Assembly (NCBI GenBank): GCA_029449235.1
Contig: JANATG010000012.1
Coordinates: 1,178,001 to 1,242,000, forward strand
Direction: 5' to 3'
From: Linnemannia schmuckeri
Lineage: Eukaryota > Mortierellomycota > Mortierellomycetes > Mortierellales > Mortierellaceae
Length of the DNA: 64,000 nucleotides
Made by a program: the position numbers and the translations under genes. Below, one piece after another: positions 24,578 through 34,376 of the stretch (its first letter is position 1; the number at the start of each line of letters is the position of its first letter). The notes under the pieces were generated by a model. It was not told the origin of the DNA. It did not search any database and saw only the letters and a program-made list of their open reading frames with translations.

Positions 24578-24658
24578 GTCAATTTGTCCGAGTGGTTAAG
24601 GAGTTTGACTTGAAATCAAATGGGTTCTCCCGCGCAGGTTCAAATCCTGCAGTTGACG
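24578..24658 (+). tRNA. tRNA-Ser (anticodon UGA)
   Basis: Acceptor stem 24578-24584 pairs with 24651-24657 (one G-U); discriminator G at 24658. The D arm region is GTCCGAGTGGTTAAGGA; the anticodon stem TTTGA/TCAAA encloses CTTGAAA with anticodon TGA (24611-24613); a long variable arm (GGGTTCTCCC region) marks class II serine tRNA; the T arm is GCAGGTTCAAATCCTGC. No intron. A Pol III terminator follows at once. Confidence 0.96.
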
Positions 24659-24664
24659 CAATTC

Positions 24665-24669
24665 TTTTT
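24665..24669 (+). terminator. Pol III terminator of tRNA-Ser
   Basis: T5 seven bases after the tRNA 3' end. Its last T is also the first base of the 9-bp target duplication of the Mutator-like element, so that element inserted directly behind the transcription unit. Confidence 0.8.
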
Positions 24670-24677
24670 GAAATCAT

Positions 24678-25618
24678 GGGTTAATCTATTCGACAACCCG
24701 GGTTGCTCATTTTATTTGACAACCCTTTCCTTATTAGGAAAGGTTCATTGCTTATTTGACAACCCCCCTACCCACTCTCATTTTTCAACCCGGGTTGCCA
24801 TATAACAGGAGGCTATGTGGTATATGACGAATGAGTGTGTCTGCTGTGGATACTGTGATAGCAGCGAGGACTGTTATCTTACTTTGCCTCCAGTCTTCCC
24901 AACAACCACGCCTTCTAGACACTAGTAACACCTCCTTCTCTTTTTGTAAATAAACAGTATCCGTTCTTAAGCTTTTCTCCCGTTCCTAATATATTCTTGT
25001 CTTTACCCTCATCCTTGTCTCCTTCTATTCTCCTGTTCATAACCCCGTGCTCTGCTCTAGTTACAGATAGCCTAAAGGAATCGCTCCCCTTTTTTCGTTA
25101 TTATTATTCAAGTCATGGAGAACACTAACTTGGTCACAGAGGCATAAAAGCTATCGAAGCTTCGCACTTCATTTAACACTCACAAAAGAAAATTGCCAAA
25201 AAAAAACAAACAAAAGTTATACGGGAAGCCGCACCTATTGTAATTGCAGCAGAGCAAGGGGGTGTGGACAAGGGAATAGAAGAAGACAAGAGTATGGGGA
25301 TAAGGGCTTAAGAAACAAGATAGGGAACAAGGCACACGCGTGTGAAGAGAGAGAAAGGGACAAGAAAGGATACTGTTAATGGTACGGGCGAACTAGGGTA
25401 TTAATGTATGCTTAGTTACATGGTGATGGTGGTGTGGTTGGGGTCAGATGGTTGGGTGCAGAGGTATGGCAGGTGTATCGGGAGTCAGTGGTACAGGTGC
25501 ATGGTTCAGGCGCATCAAGGGTGTAATTTGGCAACTGGGTTGCCAAATTATTTTGCAAAATGTGACTGCCGGGTTGTCAATTAAGGCGAGCAACCCGGGT
25601 TGTCGAATAGATTAACCC
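24678..25618. mobile_element. Non-autonomous Mutator-like element (941 bp)
   Basis: The two ends are perfect inverted repeats over 31 bp: 24678-24708 starts GGGTTAATCTATTCGAC and contains the palindrome CAACCCGGGTTG; 25588-25618 is its exact reverse complement. Both ends are flanked by the 9-bp direct repeat TGAAATCAT (24669-24677 and 25619-25627). Nine-base target duplications and long inverted repeats fit the Mutator-like (MULE) superfamily; hAT would give 8 bp. Further palindrome copies sit just inside each end (near 24720, 24788 and 25530-25590). There is no coding capacity. Removing the element restores tRNA-Ser 3' flank continuous with 25628 onward. Confidence 0.93.
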
Positions 25619-25627
25619 TGAAATCAT

Positions 25628-25729
25628 TGACGTATCTGGGAATGAGACTAGAGGTGTACCCGGTGCGAAGCCCCGGGAGCGCCTCTTCTTTTTTTTAGTA
25701 ACTCAGAAACGGGTTCTGAGTTATTAAAA
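25628..25729. other. Spacer with two hairpins between Mutator-like ends
   Basis: Holds CCCGG...CCGGG (25659-25677) eight bases from a CTAG (25648-25651); read on the minus strand the order is hairpin, short spacer, CTAG then T, as at a Helitron 3' end. It also holds a 10-bp inverted repeat TAACTCAGAA/TTCTGAGTTA with a 5-nt loop (25699-25723) directly before the next GGGTTAAT terminus. Confidence 0.4.
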
Positions 25730-25877
25730 GGGTTAATCTATTTGACAACCCGGGTTGTTCATTTTATTCGACAACTCGCGGTCACAATTTGCCAGAAAAA
25801 AAAGGATGCTACTTGGCAACCCGGGTTGACAGATTACATTGGAGCAAATTTGACAACCCTGGCTTGCCAAACAGCGA
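25730..25877 (+). repeat. Second Mutator-like left terminus
   Basis: From GGGTTAATCTATTTGAC (25730) this matches the 24678 terminus with few changes (TTTGAC for TTCGAC), followed by palindrome-type motifs at 25745, 25815 and 25849. It is a left-hand end of a related element whose right end could be 29133 or 34450; neither pair shows a matching 9-bp flank, so I could not settle the element's extent. Confidence 0.7.
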
Positions 25878-26843
25878 GTGCCTTTTGTGCAGAGTCGACA
25901 CCAAGCCTAGGAAATAGGATTCATTGTGAACGGGTACCTAATGCGAGACCCTTTAACCTCTCGTGTGACACCAAGAAAGAGACGAAAAAAAAGGAGAAGA
26001 AAGCAGCAGCAAAGAAGAGTCGCAAGCGTAGTTCAGACAGCACCATTTGTCCTATACCCTCTCGTCGTCCCCGCGCTTAAATGAGCGGTCGATTATGCTC
26101 GCTGCTTTTTGGTTACACCTTGGGCTGTAATTCATCGCATGTTGTCAGCAGTCCTCGCTGCGTGCACCATTTTTTCAAGACATCTCTCTTAGCTTGAATA
26201 TCACTGTTTTCTTCTGTTCTCCTTTCTTTCTCTTCTCCTCCTCCCTCTCGCCTCTCCCTCGCTTTGTATTCGCTCACTCATCACATATAATAGAAGCTGA
26301 CATTTTTGGTTAACTATCACAGTATTGTTTATGTATCGATGATAATAGGACGATGACGGTGTGGGGGTCTTGAGGAGGTTGCCCTTGGTTGGCCGAGACG
26401 TTGACGGCAGTGCCAGGTGTGACAGGGTCACTAGTCGAAGAAGAGGGAGAAGGAAAAGTGGAGCTCTCCTCTACAACCCCTGTATTCAAAGGTGTGTCTC
26501 CAGGATCGACGGGCATAACTCAGATAGCAGGCAAGCGAGGAAAAAAAGATGTGTATGTGTGTGTATATATGTCCCTTCTCAACATCGCAATAAAAACAGT
26601 AACTCTCAAGACCTGCTCGTATCGTGGAAGAAGGTGATTTTATGTCAATAGCTATTCTCTAAAGACTGAAAACTACTACTGCTCCTAATGGTGGTCAAAA
26701 AGGCACAGTGCTTACCTGCTCGTATTGTGGAAGAAGGTGCTTTTTCAGACACTCGCAGGCAAACGCGTAAAATAGTCAAAATGGCCATTAGAAGCTAAGC
26801 CACTCAAAATCACCACAACGGAGTCGCTCCATGAGTCAGGCGG
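25878..26843. other. Repeat-island DNA without a supported gene
   Basis: About 1 kb inside the second element's left part. A plus-strand frame ending at 26080 has a strongly basic tail (KKKEKKAAAKKSRKR) and could be a gene remnant. A P/S/T-rich minus frame lies at 26516-26310. A short segment (about 26608-26640) recurs at 26715-26745: CTGCTCGTATNGTGGAAGAAGGTG. None of these gave a reliable gene model. Confidence 0.45.
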
Positions 26844-27854
26844 TCAGACGTCATATTTGGGGTGCCGCCTTTCCTGAGCGCTAGATGATCCATTGAAAAT
26901 GGAATAGAGTTTTGCTAAAATATAGTCAGTATGTTGTGGTCGATCGTTCAAATATAAAATGCGAGTGCTTTCAAAGGACCCCACATACAAGCGTTGACTC
27001 ATAATTAGGCAACCTACATGGACCAGAGCTTGATGGTTCTGGGTGAGGAACATTTCCGCGGGACGATCGAGACTTGGCAGTGGTGGTAGTAGCTTGAGCC
27101 TGCGCCCTAAGGCGAAGCTGTTCCAACGAATTCCGTTGATGCTTTGATGCTGTTCCTCCTGTCTCTGTTCAATGTGAGCTATTCGCCGCTGTTGCTGTTG
27201 AATTGGCTGCGTCTCGAGATCTGTTTGCTGCTCATGCGCCTGATCTTCCTGTTGTTGAAGTCTCTGTACCACAAGGGAGAGCTCTGCATACTGGCGCTGC
27301 TGATCAAACAACTTCTGTTGGTGGTCAAGTAGTTGGTGCTGGTGGTGAGTACTCTGGTCCTGCTGAAGTTTAAGTGCGCCCATAATGAAAGAGTTTTGCT
27401 GTTCTCTCACAGCCATCATGTTGGGAGCTGCACTGCAAGACGGCGGCAACTGCGTCGGTGCATGCCAGGGAATAATGGAGCCGGAAGTGGCGCCAATGGT
27501 TTCCATCTCATCTTTCTCGTCCTCCCCCTTATCTTCCTTACCGTCCAGCACATCTGCCGGCTTATTTTCAGACCTGACAAGCAAAAAATAGTCGTTGGCC
27601 GTCATGACGCCTTGCAGGTTTGCGCAGCCAAGGTAGTGCTTCTTCACAGAGCCACGTGAGCTGATCAACCTTCCGCAGATGCACTGGAATTGCATATCCT
27701 CGTTCGGGTTCCTTCGGTAGATGACTGTACACCCTGTTACTTTGCTGGGGAACCCTATGGGTGTTTCCGAATGCCTTCGGAGAACGTGATCCTTCTCCAG
27801 CTTGGTAAGGTTACCATTCGCCCTCTGCTTTTCCAGACAGCCCCCGGCACACAA
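26844..27854 (-). CDS. Zinc-finger / coiled-coil protein inside the Mutator-like island
   Basis: Intronless frame of 336 residues. The first third has FQCICGRLISSRGSVKKHYLGC, a CxC...HxxxxC finger-like motif that is C2H2/BED-like in spacing, preceded by a helix KDHVLRRH. A middle stretch is rich in E/D/K (DGKEDKGEDEKDEME). A long Gln-rich coiled coil covers about 150-250 (QDQSTHHQHQLLDHQQKLFDQ region), and a conserved-looking end follows. It is intact, unlike the neighbouring transposase. I do not recognise the family. Its position between Mutator-like termini (25730 and 29133) suggests an accessory or captured gene of the element. The protein could bind DNA and oligomerise; that is inference. 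Confidence 0.6.
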   Translation of the reverse strand: MCAGGCLEKQRANGNLTKLEKDHVLRRHSETPIGFPSKVTGCTVIYRRNPNEDMQFQCICGRLISSRGSVKKHYLGCANLQGVMTANDYFLLVRSENKPADVLDGKEDKGEDEKDEMETIGATSGSIIPWHAPTQLPPSCSAAPNMMAVREQQNSFIMGALKLQQDQSTHHQHQLLDHQQKLFDQQRQYAELSLVVQRLQQQEDQAHEQQTDLETQPIQQQQRRIAHIEQRQEEQHQSINGIRWNSFALGRRLKLLPPLPSLDRPAEMFLTQNHQALVHVGCLIMSQRLYVGSFESTRILYLNDRPQHTDYILAKLYSIFNGSSSAQERRHPKYDV

Positions 27855-29094
27855 TCAGTATGTGCATGGTGTTTTGGATGTGGATTTGGCGTTGACTTTG
27901 TTGGGTGGCATGGATGGGTGAGTGGCGAGCGGTAGGTAGGGCAATCGGCGAACACGCGTGGAGTATGAAGATGAGCTTGGAGGTATGAGGAAAACAATAT
28001 GCCACCAGGCTTGAACTATTTATATGTCAAAGGCAGAGCAGACAATGCAAAAGCCGAAATGTGGCAAACACACTTTTTGTCTTTGCTATCCCTTCTTTTC
28101 CAAGATGGTCATGCAGAGATGCAGGCAAACAATGGCATGCAGAAAAAAACATGCATATACCATGTCCTAGTATAAGGAGACAAGCATGCATCCAAATCGA
28201 AAAAATTGTACTCTTGCTACCTCCATCCACTCGCCACCCTTTGCCATCACTTTCTTACGCATATAAATCCCAATCCTCGCTACCTCTTAGGTTCTTACTA
28301 CGTTTTCTGCCATGTTACTTCTAGTCACGCACTATACTTATTAATTCGCACGCGATAAGACGCGGCTGTGGATCATCTCGCTCAATGATCGTATGACTGT
28401 ACCTTTGAATCCTACCCTTCATTCTCAGTTCTTTTTTCCTTTATTGAAAAATGACTATGCGTTCCCTCTGCTCTCATATTTTTTTGCATGTACATGCATG
28501 TTTCGCTGTGCCTGAAGGTACCTTGTACCTTCACTCTTCTTGATTATCTCTCTGCTTCCTCTCTGCTTCCTCTGTGCCCCTTCTTGACCTCCTCTCTGCT
28601 TCCTCTCTGTTTCCTCTTGACTACATGTACCTCTCTGCTTCTTATCTGCCCCTCTTTACTTTCTTTTGACTACCTGTCATTTTTTTCATGTATATGCATG
28701 TTTCGCTGTGCTTGAAGGCGCCTTGTACCTTTACTTCTCTTGACTACCTCTCTTCTATTCTCGTCCTTCTCTTTCCTACCTCCCATGCACCCGAGTGCGT
28801 GCACATAGAAAATCGGGATAATTCTTTTTTTTGTCTGTTTGTATGACAATTATTGCATTGTGAAAGCATGAGCCGCAAGTGCAACAGATTAGATTCCTTC
28901 ATCACAAAAATAAATGGTGGCAGCGCACGAATTATAGAGTAACAATCCGTGACAGTCTGGTGCTCATTGTGTAGACAGTGAGACATCAAGTTCGTCCAAG
29001 TTTGTCTGTTGCGGAGCTGCAAGTAGAAGAGTATGGACTGATGAGTGTGCAAGTACGCAAAGTAACCGTCAATGAACCAGACATCCTATTTTGG
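27855..29094. other. Repeat-island DNA without a supported gene
   Basis: Upstream of the minus-strand zinc-finger ORF. No domain-bearing frame on either strand. It contains the roughly 200-bp duplication at 28488-28760, listed separately. Confidence 0.5.
28488..28765. repeat. Tandem duplication, period about 200 bp
   Basis: A block beginning CATGTACATGCATGTTTCGC (28491) recurs as CATGTATATGCATGTTTCGC at 28688, with the downstream GCTTGAAGG-CCTTGTACCTT stretch also repeated. Between them are short CTCTCTGCTTCCT units. Confidence 0.8.
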
Positions 29095-29133
29095 TATAAA
29101 ACGAACAACCCAGGTTGCCAAATAGCTAATCCC
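29095..29133 (-). repeat. Mutator-like right terminus (variant)
   Basis: Read on the minus strand: GGGATTAGCTATTTGGC, then CAACCTGGGTTGTTCGTTTTAT, which matches the 25730 terminus well after the first bases. It is a right-hand end by orientation. Flank after 29133 is TATGTGTAA, which does not match the flank of 25730. Confidence 0.65.
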
Positions 29134-29164
29134 TATGTGTAAAGGCACTCTCCTTTTTTACATC

Positions 29165-29440
29165 CCAGTCTGTACATGTACAAGGTACACTGCTGGCCCT
29201 ATGCTACACTCTATGCTACACTCCATGCTATACTGTTTGCTATGCTACATCCATGCTACACTCTTTTTCTTTTTTTGTATCTCAATCTGTACTGTACAAG
29301 GTACACTGCTGTGCTGCTCCCCTTGCTACACGCTATGCTACACCCATGTTACACTGGTTGCTACACTGGTTGCTATATCCCATGCTACACTCGTTCTCTT
29401 TTCCGTTTTTTTGTATCTCGGCCCGGCCTGTATATGTGAT
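29165..29440. repeat. Tandem duplication, period about 125 bp, with ATGCTACAC sub-repeats
   Basis: Two units start at GTACAAGGTACACTGCTG (29178 and 29295) and each holds several copies of a short TATGCTACACTC-type word, then a T-rich stretch with TTTGTATCTC. It lies between two Mutator-like termini. Confidence 0.8.
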
Positions 29441-29465
29441 GAAGTACCATCACCAGTGTAGTTGT

Positions 29466-29505
29466 CTATAAAACGAACAACCTGGGTTGCCAATTAAGAT
29501 ATCCC
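29466..29505 (-). repeat. Mutator-like terminus or subterminal motif
   Basis: The minus strand reads GGGATATCTTAATTGGCAAC around the palindrome-type AACCTGGGTTG, followed by TTCGTTTTATAGAC, as at 29095-29133. It could be an end or an inner copy of the subterminal motif of the transposase-bearing element. Confidence 0.55.
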
Positions 29506-29645
29506 AGTCAACTCTGCACAAGCCTGTCCTCTTAAAACTTTCCAGCCATTTCAGGTACACCTTGTTACTCGTTTTAGCCTTACTATATCCACGTATTAAG
29601 CTGCTACTGAGCATTGATGTTTGCATTGAAATATTTGTAACTAGA

Positions 29646-31253
29646 ATGTCGAATCCTACCTTGATCGAATGTGATCCGCCAGTGGTACTCGAGTCGAAAG
29701 CTATGTACAGCAAACACTGGCAAACCCTGCAGACAGGTTATATGTTGCTCAGAGTTGGATTGCCAGGTATTATCGAGAACGCGACAGTTACCGTCATCAA
29801 AGAGCCGCCACCACCCAAGGAGAGGATATCCGAAGCCAGAGTCGCCTCCCTCAAGATAGTGCCTTCAGTAACTCTTGCTTCGGAAGCCTTCTCCAAGCTA
29901 CAGTCTGGCGACAGTTGGGGTATCCATATAGCTGGCATAGGGAACTTCTCACCTTCGACCCTCAAACTTCTACCAGGGGCAGCGCGCGCGGTTATACTTG
30001 TCGAGAAGGTCAAGGGAATGCTGAATTGGATTGCTCGTTAGTCCAATGCTGCATTCGCTAATTGGTTTCTTGCATTCTTCAAGATACCCCAGGGATTATG
30101 CTGAAAACGTTCCAAGCGACAAAGGGCATACCGTTAGACATTTTAAGCGTCCTGGACCTCAAGAACGAGACTTTCCTTGACGATGAGATTGTCCGCTCAG
30201 CCATGGAACTCTTCACAGAGTCATATGGGACAAACGACCGATATCTCTTCATCTCCCCCACCCAGATCCAGCTATGGAGGCAGGGCATCCTTAAGGAATG
30301 GAAGAAGAGCGAGGTTAAGAGTGGACAAGTCGAAAAAGCATTTGCGGTCTCCACATGCCAAATTATTGGGGTGCCTTTGAGGTGGATTTTGTCAGACATA
30401 TAATCTCATTCGGGGATTCTCTCTCGTGGAATAACCTGAAGACACCATAGACGCTGTACGCCACTGGATTGAATGCTGTGGTGAAGATATGGATCAGTGG
30501 AGCCACCACATTCAACAGTTTATTGTCCCTCAGCGATCAAGTTCAAGCGGATCATGCGCTATCAATGCTATCAATGCAGTCGAGACGAGCGTGAACCCGA
30601 GGACTGAATGTTGGACACATCTGAGATCCGCACATCATCGACTGAGACTCCTCAAACGTGTCACTGGATTCTGCAAGGTACATTTAAGTCCAATTTCGAG
30701 CGCATCAGAGTTTGCTATGGTTAGGTTCAGGTTGACATTTATCATAACAAGTGATAAACAAATTGATATGTTTAATAACCTTCCATTATTCCATACTAAA
30801 TTTATATAGGTTGTTGACCAAGACCATCATGACGTTGCTGAGAGCAAAGTTGTCGCTCGAATTGCTGCAGAGGAGAAGGCTGTCGCTAAGACCAAGATCG
30901 AGGAGGAGAAACTCACTGCTGGGATCAACATCGCTCACATTTCTGCCAAAGAGAAAGCCGGTGCTGAGGCCAGGGCTGCCACTGCCAAGGATGAAGAGAA
31001 GAAACTCGCGGCTGAGATCGAGGTTGCTCACATTGCTGCCGAGGAGAAGACTGTTGAGGTCAAGACTGCGGAGGGCAAGATTGTTGAGGATAAGACTATT
31101 GAGGATAAGACTATTGAGACTGTTGAGACTGTTGAGACTGTTGAGACTGTTGAAGATAAGGCTGCTGAGGACAAGACTGTTGGGGACAAGGCTGTTGGAG
31201 GCGAAGCTACTGAGGACCAAAAAGTAATAGCCAAAGTTACCATCGACATTAGG
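29646..31253 (+). pseudogene. Ulp1-like (C48) cysteine protease region, frameshifted, joined to MULE transposase
   Basis: Exons read 29646..30036, 30084.., then after frame breaks ..30677, and 30810..31253 (GT-AG junctions). The Ulp1 pattern is clear: LDDEIVRSAMELFTE (entry helix), YWGAFEVDF, HIISFGDSLSW (Asp region), FIVPQRSSSSGSCAINAINAVE (catalytic Gln and Cys). The His usually right before Trp is Tyr here (NYW), with another His three residues upstream. Two frame changes are needed, near 30345 and near 30455 (a TAG follows LKTP), so this copy is not intact. After the protease come about 150 charged residues, coiled-coil-like, with EDKT/VETVET repeats, which lead in frame over an intron into the transposase. 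C48 proteases cut SUMO/NEDD8-type conjugates. Confidence 0.72.
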
Positions 31254-31319
31254 GTAAGTTGATATGAGGACATTGTAACTTATTTAGAGCTGTACGCCAT
31301 TTTACTTATATGGTTATAG

Positions 31320-34300
31320 AGGAATGGCGAGGCTAAACCCGGCTGCGAGATGAACGTTGACAAGTCTGCAGACGATAATACCCCGACGCCCTGGACCCCT
31401 GAAAGAGGGGCAAGATTTGAAAGTCTCCAACCTTTTGAAGACCTACTTCATCCTTGGGGTCACCGCCTTGGGTTTGAGTTGAAACGGGTGCAATCCAAGC
31501 CTAAACATAATCCCCAAGGTAAGAGAAAAATCATCTGAGCGGTTGCTCTCATTTATTGTCCATTTGACCTATACTCACTAACTAACCACTAATGCGCATA
31601 CTTCCGAATAGTTATCTTTGGCTGCCCATTTTCTGGGACCCACAAAGCGATCAAGAACTCCAACCCCGATTTACATCGCAACAAGGTTTCTAAGCGCACC
31701 AACTGTCCATTCAAGATCATTGTCCGGTCGCCCCAGAATGTCGCCCCTGCCTGGCATATCACGAGCGTCAATCCAGCTCACAACAACCATGCCTTCCAGT
31801 CAGGAATGCAGGAATTCAACCGAATCGAGAAGCAGCTGAGCGATAAGATGCATGCTGCGATTGCTTCTTTTGATGGCAGGTTCAATCTTGAACAGGTCAT
31901 CTACCTACTGAACAACGACTGGCCGGACAAGATATTTGATCGTCGGATAGTTGCCAATGCCATTCAGAAGGCGAAAATCAAGGCACCGCGTTACGATGGC
32001 TCCGAAGCGGCCGAGTTATTCAAGATCCTACAAGGCAAGGCACAAGAGGATAAGGACTGGTTCATTGCAATGGAGCTCGACAGCAAAGGACGACTTCAAA
32101 GGATATTCTGGATGAGCCCCTCTCAGAGATCTCTCTATCGCCGCTATCGCGACGCTGTTCTCAACGACAACACTTTCAAAACGAACCGGTTCCACATGCC
32201 TCTCAATGCCGTTGTTGTCGTCGACAACAATGGGAAAGTCGCTTGGCCGGATGCGCGCTGGTTTCAGGAGAGGCAAGTGAGGATTACGAGTGGATTCTAC
32301 AACAGTTGCTGACGGCAAATGATCATCTCGCCCCTATGGCCACTATGGTTGATGAGGACCTTGCTATGGAGGCAGCCTATGCCAGAGTTTTGAAGAGCAC
32401 AGTCCTTTTGAACTGCATCTGGCACCTTGGTCACCAGAACCTTAACAGGAATCTCCACGGTGCGTTGGGCAAGGACTGGGAAGCATTCATCTCACTCTTC
32501 TGGATCACGCGGAATGCTATCACGGAACAGGATTTTGAGCACAGGTGGTTGGAGGATATTGTGGTCTTTGGAGAAGACAAACCAAACGTTCGGGCCTTAC
32601 CTTGAGAGGATTTATGAGCGTCGTGAGCAATGGGCCCGGCCATGGGTTGGTACAAGATTCACAGCTGGAATGCAGTCAACGCAGAGGGTCGAGAGCGTCA
32701 ATGCGACCATCAAGCGAGCCGTCCACAGCATGACCCCACTTCCGAACTTGTTTCGGTCGATTGAACAAACGATTTCGAATGAATCTCTGACGTCGAGGTG
32801 GATGCACTACAAGATGGATACGACTCACGACCTTGCTCAATCGCTGTTCGTCAAGCAGATGTTTTCCGACATCATTGACGAGAATAATCGTTATCTTGGC
32901 ATATCAACGAACAATCAGATGAAGATCGAGATGATGAGATCCGTCTATTATCACTCCAGTCTTTATGAACCCGAGGTGATCGACGAATATGCCGCTGAGT
33001 ACCACGAGGAACAGCTACACTTGGCTAATAACGCTGAAGAGGTACAGTACATTTACAATTGCATTTATTTGCGAGAGAGAGAAAGGTGGTCATCGTAGAA
33101 GTACGAGGGAACGAATGCGAGAACAACGGAAGAAACAGAGGAGAGTAAGAGGAAAAAATATAAGAACGAAAGACATTTGAAACAAAAGGGTGTAAGGTAT
33201 CTATGCTGTGTCTTGTTTACTAGGGGTTGGGGGTGGGGGAGTGCGGAAGTAGACAATATGGATGAGAAACAACAGATATATAAAAAAAGAGAGAGAGAGA
33301 GGGGGGGGGGGGGGGTACAAGAGAGAATAAGGATATGTGACCAGGAAGAGAGGGCATAAAGCAGCGGAGTGAGTGGCTGCCATTTTGTATGCAAGTGATA
33401 GAACAATGGACGAGACAAGAGAAAAAGAAGAGGTGCAAAAACTAATGCCGTTTAGTATACAGTGAGCAGTGGTATCTCTGTATGTCTAGTTAAAGAGAGT
33501 AGAGTCACACTCAAGGTGCAGGTGGAGATGCAATAAAAAGCAATCTGTGGTTCTGCTACAGTGATAAGAGAGATACTGATGATGAACCTTAGATTGAAAT
33601 GGCATCTAGGGACGACCGTATGAAGATACCGATCGAGTCCCTGATAAAAACTGTCGGCTCCAAAAAAGTAGAGTGTGTGTTTGATGTAACATACCGTTTG
33701 GATATTGGACGAAAGAAACGACAGCATGTCATTCTTTGAAAGATAGCTCGTACATTTGTACTTGCCTTCTACTCCAAAGTAACGGGATTGTATGTCGCCA
33801 TTTTTTCCATCTCATGCAAGTCGAACACCGCCTCAAGTATCATATCAAGCTCGTTCCAAGGCGATGGTACATGGATCACCTTCAGGACTCAGGAGAGTTG
33901 GAAGAGTCTTTCGAGCCGTTTTTGCATGCCATGACACAAAAGGCAAACATTGGCGAGGATGAGGATGGAATGTCTGATGTGCCTGTTGTCACATTTATGA
34001 GCGACATTTTCAAGATTTTCCCGTTGACGACTTCACTCTCGCGAGACGACCAAAGCCAGCTTTCAAAAAAGCGTCGATATGGAGAGATTTCAGGCCTGGT
34101 GAAGGATATTCTCAAGGTGGCGGATTCGAGTCCAGAGATGTTTGAGATGGTTAAAGAGAGGCTTGGTGATGTTATTGTGGAAGGGAAAGGTCTTGAGGGC
34201 ATGAGGGATCCAGTCCATGTCAAAGCGAAAGGCAGACCAAAGAAGACACGAATGAAGAGTAGTATGGAGACTACAGCACGCTCTACAAAGTGTGGGGTAT

Positions 34301-34359
34301 GTAATAAGCCTGGGCACAACTCTAGAAAACACTACGGCCAGGGTGCTCTAAATATTTGG
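31320..34359 (+). pseudogene. MULE transposase with FAR1-type finger, DDE core, SWIM finger, AT-hook and zinc knuckle; frameshifted
   Basis: Exon 31320..31518 carries the linker; exon from 31612 begins the FAR1/WRKY-GCM1-like finger: GCPFSG, NCPFKII, WHITSVNPAHNNH. The MULE core follows: RRYRDAVLNDNTFKTN (first D), ALVSGEASEDYEWI, MVDEDLAMEAAY (second D), CIWHLGHQNLNRN, RVESVNATIKRA. After 33050 about 650 bp of low-complexity DNA intervene (intron or insertion). From 33745: YICTCLLLQSNGIVCRHFFHLM, a SWIM CxC...CxH finger; GRPKKTRMK, an AT-hook; and KCGVCNKPGHNSRKH, a CCHC knuckle (fourth ligand altered context). Frame breaks near 32225 and near 32590 show a one-base-type shift each. It lies just inside the terminus at 34450, so it probably encoded the mover of this family. 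Confidence 0.82.
33064..33720. other. Low-complexity insertion or long intron within the transposase
   Basis: Starts with GT after GCTGAAGAG and holds GAGAGA and a run of about 14 G (33300-33315) and AT-rich parts. No frame continues the transposase. Introns elsewhere in this gene are about 45-130 bp, so an insertion is as likely as an intron. Confidence 0.5.
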
Positions 34360-34376
34360 ATACACTATTCAAACAT

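Noticed and set aside
30751..31227. An R/L-rich 158-codon frame overlapping the linker exon
   Set aside because: It is the out-of-frame shadow of the GAG/AAG/GTT-rich linker that splices in phase with its neighbours.
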